Counted from the first letter of the stretch, positions 1 through 6,519 are shown. The stretch: 12,804 nt of DNA from Candidatus Kuenenbacteria bacterium GW2011_GWA2_42_15 (GCA_000998185.1 LCCW01000009.1:1-12804), one strand, 5' to 3'. Translations and numbers: made by a program. Notes: a model not told the origin generated them from the letters alone.

Positions 1-100
1 TCAATTTTTAATTATTGAGTTTTGAACTAGGCGAATTAATAATATGAGGCGAAGCGTTTGAATTTAAAAATTTAGTCAATAAAAATTATTTAAAAATTAT
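1..100. other. AT-rich intergenic DNA, no feature seen
   Basis: This stretch is AT-rich and shows no convincing reading frame, RNA gene or strong promoter. It leads into the composite repeat that begins near 101. A gene ending just outside the window cannot be excluded. Confidence 0.5.
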
Positions 101-302
101 CACCCTTCGGGCGATCCCTGCCTCGCCGCCTGCCTGCCGCCTGCCTGCCGGTAGGCAGGGTAGGCAGGGCAGGCAGGCGCCTTCCACTAGCGGGAATAAT
201 TTATTTGGGAAATTGGCGGACTGTGCTTTAGTGTTTTTCAGCCTTAGGCTGACCCGCCTTCCACTCATGCGGATAATCCACTTTGGTAATTGGCGGGCTG
301 TG
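101..302. repeat. Composite intergenic repeat, copy A (GC-rich core plus two 41-bp units)
   Basis: The block contains, in order: a short CCC-TTC-GGG hairpin (101-113); the flank GATCCCTGCCTCGCC (113-127); a GC-rich core made of two 11-bp units GCCTGCCTGCC (128-149), GG, and two 9-bp units TAGGCAGGG (152-169); a 41-bp spaced inverted repeat CGCC...GGCG (178-218); a TTA-loop hairpin (238-252); and a second 41-bp unit (255-295) whose stem extends to CCCGCC/GGCGGG. It ends one base before the stop codon of the pilin-like gene. The same modules recur at 6573-6802 in the other order. Open frames across it give Cys/Pro/Arg/Gly-rich low-complexity peptides and are not genes. What it does is unknown; a REP-like or non-autonomous mobile repeat is possible. 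Confidence 0.85.
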
Positions 303-303
303 C

Positions 304-1632
304 TCATTCACTGACCAATACCACCGGTTCCGTCGTATAGCCGTTCACTATAAATTCATTTTCATAATCCAAATAACCATCGCATGTCACGGTCACTGTT
401 GTCGTGGCAAAAGCCAAAGGCGTAAAAAAAGTCTGGCCGGCCGAGCCGGTAATTAAAGTCGCGTCATAGCCAACCGTATTTGTCACATGCGCGGTTGCCC
501 CCGCAATCGGGCTGGCCTCCGCTGTTTTTACCATTGTCAAAAGGCTGTGTTCCGCCAAAGGCTCCAATATCACTGTGATCATTTCCGTGATATTCGGACC
601 CAAAAAGATCGGTTGCGCCGGATTGGTTTCGGAAATATTATAGCCGCTCGTTTCCGCTATCGTTATCGTATAAGTGCCCCATTCTATATTGAACAAAACA
701 ATATTGCCGTCAATATTTGTCGTTTTATCTTGGTCAAATTTATATATAAAATTGCCCTCCCCGTCAGTCCCTATTTTTTTATCGCCCCTGACATGAATTG
801 TCAAATCACCCAAAGATACGCCATTGATGTCCTGAACATGAACAGATAAAGTGGACAATTTGTCAATTAAGTAACTGTCTGTCGTGCTCCGCCCTTCCCA
901 GATAGTCAAATGCGGCTTGCTCGGCGATGGCAGCGTTTCATTCGCGTCATAAGTTTTGTCCGTGGAATACCCGGCTTTTGTTACCGTGATCTGGTAAGAA
1001 TCCTCTGCCGCCTTTGTGCCGGGCAAAACCAGCTGCCCTTGGGCGTTGGTAAAAGTATGCATATCCACGGCCGGCGACACCTGATTGTTGTAAATGTGCA
1101 CCTCGGCCAAATCAACCGGCAATCCGCCGGCGTCAAAAACCACTATCGCCAAGGTGCCGCCGCCGATTATCTCCTCTCCGTTTTTAGCGGCTATATCCGT
1201 ATAAAAATCCACCGGTAAAGAACTTAAAGCCGAATCCCAACTCACCCTAACCAGCAGCCTCTTGTAATCATTGGTCAGGGGATCCACCGGATCAGAATTC
1301 CAAGTGCCATCAAACGGATCGTCAATGTAAACCACATTGGTATAAACATTATATTCAATACCGTTGAGTTCCATCGTTTCGTTTTCCGGAATAAAACCGC
1401 CAACCACCCCGCCCACCGTTCCGACTGCGCTATAAGACAAATTTCTGGCAATCTCCAATTTTTCATTGGCCAATTGCGTCGCTCCCACCCTGGCTTTAGT
1501 TTCCCAGACCATCTTTAATGATATATTAAATAAACCGTATAAAGAAAAAACGGCCGCGGCCAAAATAGCAATGGTAAAAATCACCTCCAACAGTGAACCC
1601 CCTTTTTCTTTTTTTGAACAGTACAATTCCAT
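304..1632 (-). CDS. Type IV prepilin-like protein with three C-terminal beta-sandwich domains
   Basis: Predicted minor pilin or pseudopilin of 442 residues. The N-terminus has a short basic leader (KKEKG) and the hydrophobic stretch GSLLEVIFTIAILAAAVF. Aligned to the prepilin consensus G|FTLIE, prepilin peptidase would cut after Gly11, leaving Gly at +1 instead of Phe and the conserved Glu at +5 (Glu16). After the helix and a short head (about 40-155) come three repeats resembling carboxypeptidase-regulatory/CnaB-like folds, near residues 157-250, 258-358 and 361-442. Each has an 'xGxxLxxAxVHV'-like opening, and the first and third have clear T-x-x-x-G-Q turns. The ATG follows the pilC stop codon with no gap, so translation is probably coupled. 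No Shine-Dalgarno is seen. The pilin identity is well supported by context; a role as a pilus-tip or adhesive subunit is inference. Confidence 0.85.
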   Translation of the reverse strand: MELYCSKKEKGGSLLEVIFTIAILAAAVFSLYGLFNISLKMVWETKARVGATQLANEKLEIARNLSYSAVGTVGGVVGGFIPENETMELNGIEYNVYTNVVYIDDPFDGTWNSDPVDPLTNDYKRLLVRVSWDSALSSLPVDFYTDIAAKNGEEIIGGGTLAIVVFDAGGLPVDLAEVHIYNNQVSPAVDMHTFTNAQGQLVLPGTKAAEDSYQITVTKAGYSTDKTYDANETLPSPSKPHLTIWEGRSTTDSYLIDKLSTLSVHVQDINGVSLGDLTIHVRGDKKIGTDGEGNFIYKFDQDKTTNIDGNIVLFNIEWGTYTITIAETSGYNISETNPAQPIFLGPNITEMITVILEPLAEHSLLTMVKTAEASPIAGATAHVTNTVGYDATLITGSAGQTFFTPLAFATTTVTVTCDGYLDYENEFIVNGYTTEPVVLVSE

Positions 1633-2763
1633 TTAAAACGCTTGCGTCAAAGAATACATCGGCATAATTACCGCCACCGCCATGCCGCCGACTCCTAATC
1701 CTAAAAGTAAAATCAAAAGCGGCTCAATCACGGCTGGCAGATTCTGCATCACCTGATTGATGTCTTCCTCGTAAAATTGCGCCACTTCGTCCAAAACCTC
1801 ATCCACCGCGCCGGATTCTTCCCCTACTTTTATCATCTGAATCACCGTTGGCGGAAAAAGTTTTGGATACTCGGCCAAGACCTTATTAATTTGCAAACCG
1901 CGGGTAATTTTTTGCGAAGCGTCAAAAAGCGCCGCCCGGTAGTAAATATTACCCACCACGAGTGAAGTTATTTTCAGACTCTGGACAATCGGTATGTCGG
2001 TTTTTAAAAGCGCCGAAACCGTCCGGCAAAAGCGGGCCAAATTTATCTTTTTTGTAATATTGGCGATGATCGGTAATTTTAAAAACAGCTTGTGAAAAAA
2101 TTTCTTGCCACTGGCGCTTCCGTAAAATCTGACAAAAATGACCAAAAAAACGATTATGCCCAAAGCCACAAAAGGACCATTGTGCGTGATAAACTTACTG
2201 ACCGCGATCATGATCCTTGTCGGCAAGGGCAACTGCGCTTTCAACTCTTCAAAAATGGCAACCAACCTTGGCACTACAAAAATAATCATTGCCGAACCGA
2301 TGCCCACCATCGCGACCACTACCACTGCCGGATAAATCATCGCCCCTTTAACTTTGGCCACTAAATCATGATCGCGTTTCATCTGCACATGTAATCTTTC
2401 TAAAACCTCTTCCAAGCCGCCGCTCATCTCTCCTGATTTAACCATATTAATGAAAAGTTCGCTGAAAACCTTGGGATATTTTTCCAAGGCTTGCGAAAAC
2501 GGCGCACCGGCCTCTACCTCTTTCCAAATCGCGCCAATCACTATTTTAAAGTATTTATTGCCAACCTGTTCCGACACCGTTGACAGCGCCGCTCCAAGCG
2601 ACAAACCGCCCTTGACCATAATGCGCAGATTTTGGACAAAGAAAATCTTATCGCGCAAGCTGATGTTCCGTCGCAATTTATTCAAAAAACTCCAGTCAAA
2701 CTTTTTCTTGCCCGCCGCTAAAATTTTCACCGGGGCTGCCGCTTGTTGATTGCTTAAAATCAT
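1633..2763 (-). CDS. pilC: Type IV pilus inner-membrane platform protein PilC (GspF family)
   Basis: PilC is the polytopic inner-membrane platform that couples the assembly ATPase to pilin insertion. The 376-residue product has the two T2SF repeats of the family, near residues 36-165 and 242-365. Both show the recurring 'NLRIMVKGGLSLGAAL' / 'TVSALLKTDIPIVQSL' openings and the 'MVKSGEMSGGLEEVLERL' / 'MIKVGEESGAVDEVLDEV' motifs. Membrane segments are predicted near 140-165, 197-213 and 345-370. Its length is slightly below the usual 400 because the N-terminal region is short. It lies downstream of pilB across a 249-base spacer and its TAA abuts the ATG of the pilin-like gene. No Shine-Dalgarno precedes the ATG. 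Identification is firm; assignment to T4P rather than type II secretion rests on the pilin-like neighbour. Confidence 0.95.
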   Translation of the reverse strand: MILSNQQAAAPVKILAAGKKKFDWSFLNKLRRNISLRDKIFFVQNLRIMVKGGLSLGAALSTVSEQVGNKYFKIVIGAIWKEVEAGAPFSQALEKYPKVFSELFINMVKSGEMSGGLEEVLERLHVQMKRDHDLVAKVKGAMIYPAVVVVAMVGIGSAMIIFVVPRLVAIFEELKAQLPLPTRIMIAVSKFITHNGPFVALGIIVFLVIFVRFYGSASGKKFFHKLFLKLPIIANITKKINLARFCRTVSALLKTDIPIVQSLKITSLVVGNIYYRAALFDASQKITRGLQINKVLAEYPKLFPPTVIQMIKVGEESGAVDEVLDEVAQFYEEDINQVMQNLPAVIEPLLILLLGLGVGGMAVAVIMPMYSLTQAF

Positions 2764-2880
2764 TCTTTGATTTCTATAATTTTAATTTCTAGTTATATAA
2801 TTACCGATACCCAGCTATTCCATATCTGTGATGAGCCAGATAATCCATTTTCTAACTCTTTTTTATTTGTTTCTTTCTGG

Positions 2881-2903
2881 ATTGTCCCGCCAAGCGGGAC
2901 AAT
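2881..2903. repeat. Perfect 10-bp-arm palindrome with 3-nt loop
   Basis: The arms are ATTGTCCCGC and GCGGGACAAT around the loop CAA. Neither side has a T-run, so it is not a standard Rho-independent terminator. As RNA it would form a stable hairpin in the leader of pilC or in the tail of pilB. A similar 10/3/10 hairpin with another stem lies at 7832-7854. Confidence 0.85.
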
Positions 2904-2964
2904 AACAGTCGCGCCGCATATTCCATTCAACCCTTCCCTTAATTTCTTAATTTCTTGCTTCCCT

Positions 2965-3003
2965 GTTTAGACCGCGAGGCCGTATGTTTTCTTGCTTTTT
3001 TGA
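2965..3003 (+). repeat. 39-bp dispersed repeat, copy 1 (hairpin plus 16-bp unit)
   Basis: Matches 6815-6853 at 33 of 39 positions without gaps. It consists of GTTTAG, a short GACC-GCGA-GGCC hairpin (2970-2981), TATG, and a 16-bp unit TTTCTTGCTTTTTTGA (2988-3003) that is identical to a unit of the tandem array at 4943-5067. It lies just past the pilB stop codon. Confidence 0.8.
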
Positions 3004-3012
3004 TTTATCGTT

Positions 3013-4734
3013 CTACTCCTTCGTTACTCTGATAATTTCCTCTATCGTCGTAATACCGTTTTTTGCTTTAATAAATCCGTCCTCAAGCATGGTGATCATC
3101 CCCTGTTCTCTGGCTTTTTTCATAATCAATTCTGACGAAGAATCCTTCAAAACCAAATCACTCATTTCCGCCGTCACTTCCAATGTCTCATAGATCCCCA
3201 TTCTGCCCTTGTAGCCATCTTTACATTGATTGCAACCCTTACCTTTATAAAATTCCAGCTCGGCCCAGGTTTTATTGCCTTTGACCAGCTTGTTTTTCTT
3301 ATACACTGCCATAATATTGGCCAAGTTAAAATAACTTTCCAGTTCTTTGACTAAATCTTTTCCCAATTTATATTTTTGAATGCAGTTGGGGCAAATTCTT
3401 CGAACCAGTCTCTGGGCGATGATGATATTCACTGTTGACGCGATCAGAAAAGAGGCCACCTTCATATCCCGTAATCTGGGCAAAGCAGTGGCCGCGTCAT
3501 TAGTGTGCAGGGTTGCCAAAACCAAGTGTCCGGTCATGGCCGCGTTCACGGCAATATCAGCCGTCTCCGTGTCTCTGATTTCTCCCACCATAATGATATT
3601 CGGATCTTGGCGTAAAAACGCCCTAAGTCCGGCCGCGAAAGTGTAACCAATCTTTGGATTTACCTGCGACTGATTCACGCCCGGCAGGCGATATTCTATC
3701 GGATCCTCAATGGTTGTGATATTGACTCCTGGCTTGTTCAATAAATTCAAAACCGTATAAAGCGTGGTTGTTTTACCAGATCCGGTCGGGCCGGTAACTA
3801 AAAGCATGCCGTTTGGTTTTTCTATGTTTCTTTTAATGGCCGAGAGCGCCACATCCTGAAAACCCAACTGTTCCAAAGTTAAAATCTTACTGGATTCGTT
3901 TAGAAGTCTCACGACAATTTTTTCGCCGTCAAAAACCGGAATTACGGAAACGCGGAAAGAAATCTTATAATCATCGGTCTCCATTTTAAACCGTCCGTCT
4001 TGCGGCAGTCGGTGCTCGTCCAGTTTTAAATTTGACAATATTTTTATTCTGGCAATGAGACCCGGATGCACTTTTTTGGGCAAAGTCATTACTTCCCTCA
4101 ATACGCCGTCCACCCGATAGCGGATAATCACATCCTTTTCTTCCGGCTCAATGTGAATATCCGAAGCTCCCTCAAAAATCGCGTATTCCAAAAGCGTATC
4201 CACCACCCTGACAATCGGCAAATCCTCGGCCATTTCTTTCAATTTTTCCTTTTCCTCGCCCCCGCTTATTTCTCTTTTGGTAATATTTTCAAATTCCGCT
4301 TTTAGGCTATGATGATACTGTTTCAAAACATTAACGATTGATCTCGGGGTTGTGTAAAAAATTTCCAAGGGCAGTTCAATCTTTTTTTCCAAAAAAGTAA
4401 ATGTCTGCAAATCAGAAGGATCCAGGGTCGCCACCCGAACCGTCGCTCCCTTCTTGTCAAAAGCCACCACATGATGGGATTGAGCGATCGGCTCTGGAAT
4501 AAATTGCAAAATATCCTTTCTTATTATTTCGTTTTTGAGATCCACAAAAGGCAGGCCTTTCACCTTGGCTATTTTTTCAAAGGTCTGTTTTTCATCAATA
4601 ATTTTATCCTCCAACAGATAATCAACCAGCGGCATTTTTTTAGCTTGCGCTTCCTTGTTAAATTTATTGATTTCCGCCGGCGACAAAATTTTGGTCGCCG
4701 TTAAATCCTTTATAAATTCAATCTCGTTGATCAT
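3013..4734 (-). CDS. pilB: Type IV pilus assembly ATPase PilB (GspE/PilB family)
   Basis: PilB is the cytoplasmic hexameric ATPase that powers pilus extension. The 573-residue protein has an N-terminal MshEN-type region (about 15-150) followed by the secretion ATPase domain. Visible motifs are Walker A GPTGSGKT (315-322), the Asp box TIEDPIEYRLPG (341-352), Walker B with NIIMVGEIRD (379-388) and the His box TGHLVLATLHTND (401-413). Two cysteine pairs, CPNC (448-451) and CNQC (501-504), form the zinc site typical of GspE/PilB and absent from the retraction ATPase PilT. Length and motif order are normal for the family. An extended -10 promoter lies upstream, and no Shine-Dalgarno precedes the ATG. 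It is the first gene of the pilB-pilC-pilin operon. Confidence 0.97.
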   Translation of the reverse strand: MINEIEFIKDLTATKILSPAEINKFNKEAQAKKMPLVDYLLEDKIIDEKQTFEKIAKVKGLPFVDLKNEIIRKDILQFIPEPIAQSHHVVAFDKKGATVRVATLDPSDLQTFTFLEKKIELPLEIFYTTPRSIVNVLKQYHHSLKAEFENITKREISGGEEKEKLKEMAEDLPIVRVVDTLLEYAIFEGASDIHIEPEEKDVIIRYRVDGVLREVMTLPKKVHPGLIARIKILSNLKLDEHRLPQDGRFKMETDDYKISFRVSVIPVFDGEKIVVRLLNESSKILTLEQLGFQDVALSAIKRNIEKPNGMLLVTGPTGSGKTTTLYTVLNLLNKPGVNITTIEDPIEYRLPGVNQSQVNPKIGYTFAAGLRAFLRQDPNIIMVGEIRDTETADIAVNAAMTGHLVLATLHTNDAATALPRLRDMKVASFLIASTVNIIIAQRLVRRICPNCIQKYKLGKDLVKELESYFNLANIMAVYKKNKLVKGNKTWAELEFYKGKGCNQCKDGYKGRMGIYETLEVTAEMSDLVLKDSSSELIMKKAREQGMITMLEDGFIKAKNGITTIEEIIRVTKE

Positions 4735-4751
4735 ATTTATTTTTATTTAAA

Positions 4752-4769
4752 GCTATTTCAAAAAATAGC
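4752..4769 (-). promoter_or_regulatory. Small hairpin in the predicted pilB leader
   Basis: Arms GCTATTT and AAATAGC around a 4-nt loop lie 17 bases upstream of the pilB ATG, inside the predicted leader. The stem is AU-rich and weak. A regulatory role is only a guess. Confidence 0.35.
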
Positions 4770-4787
4770 CTTGCTAACTTCTATTTT

Positions 4788-4793
4788 ATTATA
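4788..4793 (-). promoter_or_regulatory. Extended -10 promoter for the pilBC-pilin operon
   Basis: On the minus strand the sequence TGCTATAAT provides a consensus TATAAT with the TGn extension. The hexamer 17 bases upstream (TTCCGG) is a poor -35, as is common for extended -10 promoters. The start site would be near 4781, giving a leader of about 47 nt. Confidence 0.6.
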
Positions 4794-4864
4794 GCACAAA
4801 AAATAAATAACCGGAAAGAGCAACGCGCTTCTTTGCGACGATATAACAATCAAGCAGTAAAACT

Positions 4865-4900
4865 GCGAAAATAATCTACTTTGGTAATTGGCGGGCTGTG
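4865..4900. repeat. Truncated copy of the 41-bp repeat unit
   Basis: The right half (ATAATCTACTTTGGTAATTG followed by GCGGGCTGTG) matches the unit at 255-295 and its trailing GCTGTG. The expected left CGCC arm at about 4853-4856 is absent (AGCA is there instead). The copy is therefore truncated or decayed. It is followed by TTTTCTGTG, as after the unit at 6596-6636. Confidence 0.75.
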
Positions 4901-4942
4901 TTTTCTGTGTTTTTATGTTTTAATGCTTTAATGTTCTAGCGT

Positions 4943-5067
4943 TTTCTTGTTTTTTTGATTTCTTGCTTTTTTGATTTCTTGCTTTTTTGCTTTCTTGCTT
5001 TTTTGCTTTCTTGATTTTTTGATTTCTTGCTTTTTTGCTTTCTTGATTTTTTGATTTCTTGTTTCCC
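4943..5067. repeat. Tandem array of a 16-bp unit (seven full units plus a partial)
   Basis: Units of the form TTTCTTGCTTTTTTGA run without interruption at 4943, 4959, 4975, 4991, 5007, 5023 and 5039, each exactly 16 bp, with a partial unit from 5055. Variation is limited to position 8 (C, A or T) and position 16 (A or C). On the minus strand the array can be read as a Lys/Ser/Gln-rich peptide, which is an artefact. The array sits between two divergent promoters, and its degenerate end supplies the -35 of the rightward one. Single units occur at 2988-3003 and 6838-6853. Confidence 0.9.
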
Positions 5068-5096
5068 TTGCTTTTTACCCCAAAGCCTTATATAAT
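5068..5096 (+). promoter_or_regulatory. Promoter for the small membrane protein-mraY operon
   Basis: A -35 TTGCTT (5068-5073) and a consensus -10 TATAAT (5091-5096) are separated by exactly 17 bases. Transcription should start near 5103, only about five bases before the ATG at 5108, so the mRNA would be leaderless or nearly so. Confidence 0.7.
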
Positions 5097-5107
5097 AAAA
5101 ACAAAAT

Positions 5108-5470
5108 ATGTTCTTCTCCTTTTTGGCCACCAATTTATTTTTTAAAAACAAAATCGTCAGGGTCTGTTTTTTGACTTCCTTATTTTTTATCCTCCTGTCG
5201 CTCATTGCTCTTTACTTAAAAATTACCCCCATAACCGAAGCCATTCCGCTGCGCTACACCGTCTATTTCGGCATTGATCTTATCGCTCCATGGTGGTCTG
5301 TTTTTTTATTTCTGTTGTCCGGCCTGGCGATTTTTATCTTCAACTTTGTCCTGGCCTATCTTCTTTTTCTGAAATCCAATATTCTCGCCTACTTTTTAAT
5401 GCTCTCCGCTACCCTGATACAGCTCGTCCTGGTCATCGTTTCTTTCTTAATTATTCTTTTAAACAACTAG
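5108..5470 (+). CDS. Small polytopic membrane protein of unknown function
   Basis: I do not recognise this 120-residue protein. It is strongly hydrophobic, with three likely membrane helices near residues 19-37, 60-85 and 92-117, and a short Lys/Arg-containing cytoplasmic-type segment (FFKNKIVR) before the first. The region between helices 1 and 2 carries ITPITEAIPLRYTVYFGID. It has no catalytic motif that I can name. It is the first gene after a good promoter, begins about five bases from the predicted transcript start, and ends five bases before mraY, so the two are almost certainly co-transcribed. A link to lipid-carrier or cell-wall precursor metabolism is suggested only by that position. 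Confidence 0.8.
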   Translation: MFFSFLATNLFFKNKIVRVCFLTSLFFILLSLIALYLKITPITEAIPLRYTVYFGIDLIAPWWSVFLFLLSGLAIFIFNFVLAYLLFLKSNILAYFLMLSATLIQLVLVIVSFLIILLNN

Positions 5471-5475
5471 ACCTT

Positions 5476-6519
5476 ATGCCAAACATCTATCTTATCAAAA
5501 TTCTCATTTTGACCGGTCTTTCTTTTACAACGGCTTTTCTTTTGACGCCCATGCTCACGCACTATCTTTATAAATACAAAATGGGCAAAGCTATCAGAAA
5601 TACCGGCGCCACGCCTGTTTTTTCCGCGCTGCACGAGCACAAAGCCGGCACTCCGACCATGGGCGGCATTTTAATTTGGTTCACCACCTTGATTTTGGCC
5701 TTATTCTTTTTTTATGTTGACTATTTCTTCCCATCAAGTACGCTCGGCTTCCTCAATTTTTTGACTCGGCCCGAAACCATTTTGCCATTGAGCTGCCTGG
5801 TCGCCACCGCCCTGGTCGGCTTAGCCGATGATTTTATTGACATAAAAAGTCTTGGCAAAGGCGGGCTGAAGATGAAACACCGCCTTTTAATATATGTCGT
5901 CATCGCTATCGTCGGCGCTCTTTGGTTTTATTACAAGCTCGGTTGGGATATGTTTCATATTCCTTTCGTCGGCAATGTCTTTATCGGCTGGTGGTATATC
6001 CCGGTCTTTGTTTTCGTCATTGTGGCCACCGCGTTTTCCGTCAATGAAATTGACGGCCTGGACGGTCTAGCCGGCGGCACTCTTCTTTCCGCTTTTACCG
6101 CCTTTGGCGCTATCGCCCTAATCCAGGGCAAAATAAATCTGGCCGCCCTTTGCGCCGTCATCGCCGGCGCTCTTTTAGCTTTCCTGTGGTTCAATATCAA
6201 CCCAGCCAGATTTTTTATGGGCGATACCGGCGCCATGGCGCTTGGCGTCACTTTAGGCGTGGTGGCCATGTTAACCAACCAGGCGCTTTTGCTTTTGCTT
6301 ATCGGTTTCCTTTTTGTCGCGGAATCGTTGTCCGTTATCTTGCAAATGCTTTCCAAAAAGCTCCGCCAGGGCAAAAAAATATTTCTTTCCTCTCCCATTC
6401 ATCATCACTTCCAAGCCATCGGCTGGTCCGAACCAAAAATCGTTATGCGCTTCTGGGTGGTTTCCGGTGTCACCGCCGTCTTCGGTCTGGTGATCTTTCT
6501 CTTGGATAAAGGACTCTAA
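5476..6519 (+). CDS. mraY: Phospho-N-acetylmuramoyl-pentapeptide-transferase MraY
   Basis: MraY transfers phospho-MurNAc-pentapeptide from its UDP carrier to undecaprenyl phosphate, making lipid I at the inner membrane. The 347-residue protein has the family signatures in order: AGTPTMGG (57-64), the ADD pair with Asp118/Asp119, NEIDGLDGLAGG (190-201), FFMGDTGA (246-253) with the catalytic Asp250, and the triple-His loop SPIHHHFQAIGW (306-317). About ten hydrophobic helices span the length, and the size is normal. The frame is open upstream to 5290, but the ATG at 5476 is chosen. It follows the preceding stop by five bases, gives a normal MraY N-terminus, and avoids overlapping the upstream gene. 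No Shine-Dalgarno is visible. No other mur gene is nearby, unlike the dcw cluster of many bacteria. Confidence 0.97.
   Translation: MPNIYLIKILILTGLSFTTAFLLTPMLTHYLYKYKMGKAIRNTGATPVFSALHEHKAGTPTMGGILIWFTTLILALFFFYVDYFFPSSTLGFLNFLTRPETILPLSCLVATALVGLADDFIDIKSLGKGGLKMKHRLLIYVVIAIVGALWFYYKLGWDMFHIPFVGNVFIGWWYIPVFVFVIVATAFSVNEIDGLDGLAGGTLLSAFTAFGAIALIQGKINLAALCAVIAGALLAFLWFNINPARFFMGDTGAMALGVTLGVVAMLTNQALLLLLIGFLFVAESLSVILQMLSKKLRQGKKIFLSSPIHHHFQAIGWSEPKIVMRFWVVSGVTAVFGLVIFLLDKGL

Larger units (their letters stand above)
2764..3012. other. Spacer between pilB and pilC with a palindrome and a dispersed repeat
   Basis: This 249-base gap is long for an operon. It holds a perfect palindrome at 2881-2903 and a 39-bp dispersed repeat at 2965-3003. 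AT-rich sequence lies next to the pilC start. I see no small gene and no convincing separate promoter for pilC, although a TATAAC on the minus strand (2792-2797) lacks any -35. Confidence 0.5.

Noticed and set aside
304..306. UGA recoded as glycine (Gracilibacteria/SR1 code)
   Set aside because: TGA ends two genes at plausible protein termini and never occurs inside a recognised gene.
86..307. 73-codon minus-strand reading frame
   Set aside because: It is made almost entirely of the composite repeat (LPCLPCLPAGRRQAGG-like low complexity) and overlaps the end of the pilin-like gene. This is a repeat artefact.
2881..2903. Rho-independent terminator between pilB and pilC
   Set aside because: The stem is perfect but no T-run follows on either strand.
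4943..5067. CRISPR array
   Set aside because: The 16-bp units are contiguous with no unique spacers, and no cas gene is present.
4936..5205. 89-codon minus-strand Lys/Ser/Gln-rich reading frame
   Set aside because: It is a translation of the 16-bp tandem array plus the antisense of the small membrane protein gene. The periodic peptide follows from the DNA repeat.
5290..5475. 62-codon N-terminal extension of mraY
   Set aside because: It would overlap the small membrane protein gene in another frame and adds sequence unlike MraY. The ATG at 5476 gives a normal N-terminus.
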